A DNA stretch of 64,000 nt from Tricholoma matsutake. Its lineage: Eukaryota > Basidiomycota > Agaricomycetes > Agaricales > Tricholomataceae. The stretch covers positions 10,726,001-10,790,000 of the forward strand of contig AP026546.1 in assembly GCA_026075535.2 (NCBI GenBank), in the 5' to 3' direction. Under the pieces are notes generated by a model. That model saw nothing but the letters and a program-made list of their open reading frames with translations, did not search any database and had not been told where the DNA came from. The number at the start of each line of letters is the position of its first letter. The first letter of the stretch is position 1. Made by a program: the position numbers and the translations under genes. Of this stretch, positions 58,477-64,000 are shown piece by piece.

Positions 58477-58880
58477 TTAATTAATGGACTAGCAAAGGGA
58501 AATCTATACTACATAGTACAGGGATTGGAGGCACACCTAGCAAAGGGAAATCCAAAGAGAAAACTCTGGGGATTCCTTTGCCAATGCCCAGTATATGTGA
58601 AAACTGCAAAAATCAAATAATAATCTAACAATAGAAAAGGTGGAGATAGGAGATCAAGGCTGCTGAATGACATCATACCAAGGGGTAGATGTCGGAAGGG
58701 GTACTCTGCCTCTAAATATAAAACTGTCAACATGTACAAATGTGCTAGAAGGAGGAAATTAGTAATAAAATAAGGAAAAATTATAGAAAATGAAGAATTG
58801 GAGGAAATGAAGTGAGGAAAAATATAGGACAAACATAAAAAATAGGAAAAACACATGGGGCATCCCCTAGTCCCCTTACA
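58453..58880 (-). repeat. family 2 gypsy 5' LTR, decayed, with a 62-nt expansion
   Basis: Starts TGTAAGGGG at 58880 (minus) and ends at TATAAGGG (58453). It is 428 bp, against 366 in the young copy. The extra sequence contains a second copy of CTAGCAAAGGGAAATC (58490 and 58537). Confidence 0.9.
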
Positions 58881-59622
58881 GTGGAGAGACTGAGATGGAG
58901 GGAACAATACCAAGAAACAGTGCTGCACCTGTGGTGTTTGTGCCATTTTGTTGCATGAACGTTGAGGATGAGCTTCACATGCTCCTGGTATGTGACACAA
59001 ACATGTGGACTTGCAACAGGTATTCAAGCAGGATGTTCAGGTGCTGGTGCCTGACTTCCAGTAAAAGGTAGACTGCTTCCAAAAGCTAACAGACCTGCTC
59101 ATGATCCATGTATCACAGGGCATTTGGCAAAGTATAACTACAATGTCTTCAACATTTTCAATAGCGAGCCAATGTTTGTGGTACAACCTTACATTTATTT
59201 ACCTGCAGTTTAGCATACTGCACATGTCATCTTTCAGAGCCTCTCATGTTTCATCCTATCTCTAGCTTGGTTTTGTGAGAAGACTGTGACTCATGATACA
59301 TCTTCTGCTACTTACCGACTTCCTTGATCGGGTGTACAGGGGAATACATGGCCAGTTTTCACAGTGAGCAAGAGTGGGGGTAGTCATAGCACACTTGTTC
59401 TTACCTGCATGCTCATGTGTGTAGTATGGGAGCCATCTGTTCCTGAGTGGGACCACAATGGTAAACTATCCTATCCTATCCATGTTCAGAGTCAGAAAGT
59501 TGGCTTGCACAATGCAGGTGATGTAAGCATTGATTTGAGTAGTACAGATCACCAGAGGTAAGGTAAACATTGATGGCTCAAAAACTAAATACAGAATTCA
59601 TGCTTCCTCCAACTAAGGGTAT
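58881..59622. other. no recognised gene
   Basis: A short plus-strand block at 59430-59561 (VPEWDHNGKLSYPIHVQSQK, then AGDVSIDLSSTDHQR) looks like protein sequence and ends at a GT, so it may be an old exon. Not recognised. Confidence 0.35.
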
Positions 59623-59876
59623 TAGTGTTGCCATGGCTCAAGCTGCATTTTTTGCTATCTTGGGAAATAAATTATGTAAAATTACTAAAATATTTGAGGA
59701 GCTAGATCCCATCAAAAGGCGAGGGTCTCCTGCCAATTCTAAGCGATCGGAGAAGCAGTTCCTGAGATATTCTTGGGGCTTAGAGTTGGCAGGAGACCAC
59801 TCAGCTTTTGATGGGATCTAGCTCCTCAAATATTTTAATGATAGCAAAAAATGCGGCTCAAGCTGTGGCAACATGC
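59623..59876. mobile_element. foldback hAT-like MITE
   Basis: Left end TAGTGTTGCCATGGCTCAAG and right end CTCAAGCTGTGGCAACA are inverted (the last bases of the right end are changed). The arms continue inwards with GCATTTTTTGCTATC, and AAATATTTGAGGAGCTAG then ATCCCATCAAAAG, giving a long hairpin around 59740. Same TIR family as 15049-15422 and 30156-43990. No target duplication found. Confidence 0.75.
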
Positions 59877-61538
59877 CCTGGCAGTGGGCAGACAAAATGT
59901 GACAGGGAATGAAGCTGGTTTTCAGACAAACAAAATGACAGTCCCATATCAAATCGACAGTCCAGGTCATGCCATAGAGCAACACTATGCAGCCAGGCTC
60001 CTCATTCGCCTATCTGTCCTTCCCCAAGTCTTCCTTTTTGCTCAAGTAAAATGTAACCCTTTGTGGCCTGTCTTTCAAATATTTATGAAAACCTTGTGCC
60101 CAATGCTCATTTCCCATTTTTGCCTCAACTCACGCCATACACTGTTCAATTGCCTCTTCTGTACCCAAAATGTGCACTCCAGAAATCATCAAACAACTTG
60201 TCAAGGACATCAGTGCTCTCTCAAGCTTGTCCACTGCCAGGCTCCTCCATCAGGAAATCCCTGCATGGTAAAATTTGCATCAATGAACCAAATAATACCG
60301 ATGAAAACAAATGAAGTAAGAAAGTGCATTATTTTGCTCACAATTGCTTTCCTCGTAACATTGCAAGTACTTGTCATAGTAATTTAGTGTTTTTCCACAG
60401 TTTATTGTCAAATCTGCATTAACCTAGTATTTGGTATCAATGTATCAGTAAAGCTGTTCATGTAAAATGAACTACACAAATCAAGAACATTGCTGCTCAT
60501 TCTTGGCTCATTCATTCCTGACATCCGAGTCAACAAACCCTGATTTTTCCTATGATCATATGTTTAATTGGGTAGAAACTATGCATTGATGAACATGTAT
60601 TACAGCTATGTTTAGAACTGGGTACAGGTGGAATGCGAATACAACTACCACATGCCCTGCAGATCCTGTCATCATCATGGAGTCTCACAGCCCCTGTACT
60701 TAAGGATTTCGAGCCCGGGCCCTCGCCCAGCAGCAGAAACAAATGCTATGGCCGAGTGCAACCTGATAGCATGACCATAGCATGATGGTAGAGGTGACAG
60801 ACAAGCATCGTGTTGGGGGGTGGGACCTGTGGAGTAGGCAAAAAAAATTTCTTGAGGACATCCATAAGTATGTACATTTTGTGATCACAGCAACCTTGGT
60901 CCTTCTACTAGCTGCCAAGTCCTCCTGATAATGTGCTAGTTGCAAGTTGATGGCATTGTGCAGAAACCTGCTGGGAGAGCCCATGGAGGTGGAGAGTGGA
61001 GTGCTACAATGTTCTGCCTGACCTGGAGGGGCCCAGGAGTGTTGGGACAAGTTCAAGTTGCAAGTCAATGATGTGGCAGTCATATGGTTGTGTTTAAAAC
61101 TCTGTCTCAATTGTTTTTTTCAAAGACTTATTGTATGACTTGTCAGTTTGCATTCCATCCCATCCATTCCCCTTGTTACTACTTGCCACCCCTGCTTGCC
61201 TTCCTTCCTTGCCATCTCCTTTGCTTGCTGGTAGACCCCTCTCTCAAACTCATTATCCCACTTCTGTTGGCATTCATCAGCAGTTGGTTGCATTTCTGCG
61301 CACCATCATTGTGCCACTGCCAACAGGCTGAATCACCAACATACCTGGACCTGCACAGGGTAATGTTTATTCCACTCTCTCCTTGCTCATCACTCAATTG
61401 TGTGGTAGTCTCGGTCCATGATCCTTTTTGAAGCTCAATGGGTCTCTTTGTAAGTTGTCAGATTCACAGATTGTGTTGTGACCAACCTCTCATTCATCCC
61501 CCGGCAGTTCCAAGCTTAGTTGAATATGGGCATGAGGG
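59877..61538. other. no recognised gene
   Basis: A 178-codon open frame (59851-60387) has no motif I know. A weak tRNA-like pair of boxes lies on the minus strand at about 60690-60775 (GGCTCGAAATCC as B box). A polypyrimidine-rich stretch is near 61160-61240. Confidence 0.35.
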
Positions 61539-62033
61539 ATGGTGCTTAGGGGTTTAAGGAATGGGATGGACCTGGAAAGGATCAAGGGAGTGGTTGCAAC
61601 CACCAAAGCACAACTGGCGCAGGCTCTCTGACAGCTGGCAGAGGCTCCCTGCGCTGTTCCTGCTGATAGCAGTTCCAGCGGCAACAGCTCCAGTGGCAAG
61701 AGCTCCGATGGCGAGAGCTCCAGTGATGAGGAAGAGGTGCTGGAGGAAGATCTAGCCACCACCTTGATTAACTTGCCCATGTCATCCATGTTTGTCCATC
61801 CTAGTCAGCTGCAGGATTCGAGGAGACATGGAACAGCCATGGTCCACCAGGCTTTAGGTGCCAAGGATGGGACCACTGGAACACCTGCTGCCTCACTGAT
61901 CACCACTTCCTCACCAATGGATATGGCTGTTCCTGCCATCACCCCAGTCCTCCCACCCCCTCCCAGCACTGTAAATGTTCCAACAGCTCTGCGTCACACA
62001 GCTGCCACTCCGCCAGATATCACTGGTGCCTGA
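61539..62033 (+). pseudogene. hypothetical protein, one in-frame TGA
   Basis: From ATG 61539 a 164-codon frame is broken once (TGA 61629-61631, after KAQLAQAL). N-terminus MVLRGLRNGMDLERIKG followed by a helical, possibly coiled-coil stretch. Then a Ser/Gly repeat (SSSSGNSSSGKSSDGES) and an acidic block (SDEEEVLEEDLATTL), then SSMFVHPSQLQDSRRHGTAM and a Pro/Thr-rich C-terminus (VTPVLPPPPSTVNVP type). Earlier exons may lie upstream. No function can be given. The KDZ transposase downstream may or may not belong to the same element. Confidence 0.5.
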
Positions 62034-63149
62034 CCATCTCAACAGTGACATCAAAATGGAAGACAGTTGGATTCAGTGGGGCCCTACTTGCCCAAAAATG
62101 TACTTACTGGCCTGTCATATTTATTACAAGTAGAATGAATATTAAATATGTTTCCAGGCTCATCATAATGGATCAAATGATCTTTATGGCACTGAAGCCA
62201 ATGCACTGGTGGCAGTGCTGTCACCTCCAATTGTTCCTCTGGTGATTGCTCTAGAGCTGTGTATGAATCAGGCAACACTGGTGGTGTGTTGGATGTGTCA
62301 CATCACCAGCAATTGAGCCTGGGTGATAGCTCTGGCCCCAGGTATGTATGAATCGTTCAATGTCAGTGGTTTGTTCGATGTGTGTGGTCACTGGCAATTG
62401 TGCCTGGGTAGTTGCCCCATTGCTGGTGATGAATTATTCAACCCCAGCCATGTGTGGCCTTGTTTTCACAAAAGGCACAGTCAGGGGTGACAATGCGCTG
62501 GGGCCAGCAAAAATTTGTCTCAAGTGATTGCTCTGGCACCATGTATGAATCATCCAGCACCAGTGCATTTAACACTGACAGCATGTCAGATGTGTACAGT
62601 TACTACCACCTCATCCAGCACCGGTGCATTTAACGCCAGTGGCATATCAGATGGGTATGGTTACCAGTGCCAGACCTACATGGCAGCAGATTACACTTAC
62701 TCTGCAAGTGTACTTGAATTTTATGAGATATGAACAAGTACATACACCTTTTGGGTTATGTGATCACCCCCTGTTTACGCCGCATGTTGGTGTCACATGT
62801 CAAAGGTGTCCATATCAGTATTTGTGCTGGCCCAGCACCAACCTTTTGCCATGGCTTTGGATTATTTGATGTTGCCCATTTACACTTCACAGCTTCACTG
62901 ATTGCTGGTGGACTCACAGCCAGATTGTCTTCCACTGTTGAGCCCTCCTTGGCATTTGGAGGATGAGATCTAGATTGAGTTTTCATCCACCATATTTTAT
63001 GATGAACATCTACCAGAGGCTGGGTCTGCTGCCTCATTGACTGCCAAATTGTCCAGTGGCCCAGATATAGCAACATTCTGTGCTGCATGTCCTCAGCCCA
63101 GCATCACAACTGGGCTGAAGACCCTGACCAGTTAGTACATTCTTGTGAA
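62034..63149. other. no clear gene; probably upstream part of the KDZ element
   Basis: Repeats such as CACCAGTGCATTTAACACTGACAG-type words recur near 62560 and 62620. Weak protein-like stretches lead into the KDZ core. KDZ proteins usually have Cys-rich N-terminal regions, but I could not trace one here. Confidence 0.35.
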
Positions 63150-64000
63150 GGGGAAAGCACTTCATCTCATTCTATCTCAGGATGGCCTACACTCATACAT
63201 TCATCATGGATGGAAACTTCTCCACCATTCATCAAAACCGAGAAAATGCACAGTGTGATATAAAACTCACTCACAGTGAGTTTTTTATGACTGAGCCAAA
63301 TTGGTACAAGTCACACCTCGCCATGGCATGAGTTGGTCAACTTTCATAATCTTATCTCTCACTACAAATTGGAGACCAACCTGCAATGAACATCATGCAA
63401 TGAATGACTGGTTCATCAAATACAAGGGTCTCGATGTCACCAGGATTGGTGCAACCACATGTGGCTGCCATGGTTGCTTCTGCCCTGGTGTGGTAGTTGA
63501 CTTCCAAAAAGGTGAACAGTAATATATCTTCTCTTCATGAAAGACAACTTGTAATGTATTGACAGACAAGCAAACATGGACTATTCTCTATGTGAAGCTT
63601 TGAAAAACACTAATATCATGGGCCTCAAGAGACTCATTGCAATCTACAATATAATGTGCCAATATTGGAAAAGGCTCAAACTTTGCATGGAGTGAGTATG
63701 TAAAGTTACCCCTCGGCATCGCCATTCTGCATGGTATCAGTCTTTTCCACATTGGTGGCCATGTGTGGGAATGTTTCTCACAATTTTCACCGTGCTTCAT
63801 TCCCAGCACCGGTCAGGTCAATGGAGAGATCTTGGAGTCTTTGTGGTCTGTCCTGAATGAGATCTCACCCAGTACTCAAAATGCTACCATTTCCAGCTGG
63901 ATTGAAACACTGGATGATCATATGGGTGATTCCGACTTCAAAAAAATGCTTGACATTGGTAAGTGCATCAGTAAGATACACACTAGTCTCTGAAACATGT
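63150..64000 (+). pseudogene. KDZ transposase core, runs off the right edge
   Basis: Blocks in KDZ order: IMDGNFSTIHQNRENA and MTEPNWYKSHLA (63190-63320); GLDVTRIGATTCGCHGC then VVVDFQKGEQ (63427-63520). After an intron-like gap come MDYSLCEALKNTNIMGLKRL and AIYNIMCQYWKRL (63574-63690), then YVKLPLGIAILHGISLFHI, FSPCFIPSTGQVNGEILESL and DDHMGDSDFKKMLDIG (63699-63959). The invariant GQVNGEILE..W block is the third catalytic region of KDZ proteins. It has stops and shifts (TGA near 63691), so it is probably inactive. The C-terminus lies outside the window. Confidence 0.85.

Larger units (their letters stand above)
56344..58880 (-). mobile_element. gypsy family 2, decayed 5' part
   Basis: A second copy of the element at 32496-38423, in the same orientation: 5' LTR (58453-58880), gag, protease. 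It is cut off inside the protease-RT linker at 56344. Base by base it differs from the young copy mainly by CG to TG or CA. Frames are broken throughout. Confidence 0.93.

Noticed and set aside
61566..61755. Alternative frame of the 61.6-kb region with an Ala/Pro/Val repeat
   Set aside because: The overlapping frame from 61539 has a more protein-like composition and only one stop, which is a likely CGA to TGA change.

Overview
The window is a repeat-dense stretch of a fungal nuclear genome. A partial LSU/5.8S rDNA relic with basidiomycete-type sequence, KDZ transposases, fungal-type hAT and copia elements, a chromodomain-bearing Ty3/gypsy element and short GT-AG introns together point to an agaricomycete. 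An ectomycorrhizal Boletales-type genome is a plausible but unproven guess. I see no convincing intact host gene. Nearly everything recognisable is a transposable element, a fragment of one, or a decayed gene.

Layout. (1) 1-5830: a decayed rDNA piece (28S 5' part, ITS2, 5.8S 3' part, first 25 nt of 18S, minus strand), interrupted at 4268/4269 by a Ty3/gypsy element (family 1) that runs off the left edge. (2) 5831-14176: an HNH-type gene fragment, a tRNA-derived SINE-like piece, a minisatellite, scrambled copia pieces, a palindromic foldback element and a decayed HNH-endonuclease-family gene. (3) 14177-30083: a Ty1/copia element with 204-bp LTRs and a perfect 5-bp target duplication (GGATG). 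Its gag contains a hAT MITE. Its pol linker contains a TIR element (X), which in turn contains a 9.3-kb LINE with a 16-bp target duplication and two diverged ORF1 copies. (4) 30156-43990: a hAT element with the same TAGTGTTGCC ends as the MITE; its transposase gene is split by a young chromodomain Ty3/gypsy element (family 2, 32496-38423, 366-bp LTRs, target duplication GGCTT). Its right half holds dense hairpin arrays. (5) 44226-46195: a CACTA-like non-autonomous element. (6) 46500-49660: hairpins, a hairpin-bearing minisatellite, a long solo-LTR-like repeat, a SINE-like piece. (7) 49677-51575: a second family-1 gypsy fragment, fused inside the RT to family-2 sequence. (8) 51576-58880: a low-complexity ORF, a KDZ transposase 3' end split by a 993-bp solo LTR, and a heavily decayed family-2 gypsy copy. 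(9) 58881-64000: a foldback hAT-like MITE, a decayed hypothetical ORF, and a KDZ transposase core running off the right edge.

One process links most of the window. Decay is dominated by CpG to TpG/CpA change. It shows in the rDNA relic, in paired LTR differences, in CGA to TGA stops at family-conserved arginines, and in loss of the catalytic Asp (GAC-GAC to GAC-AAC) in two unrelated reverse transcriptases. The young family-2 gypsy element keeps its CpGs and most of its reading frame. This suggests methylation-directed mutation of repeats, with insertion order readable from the nesting.
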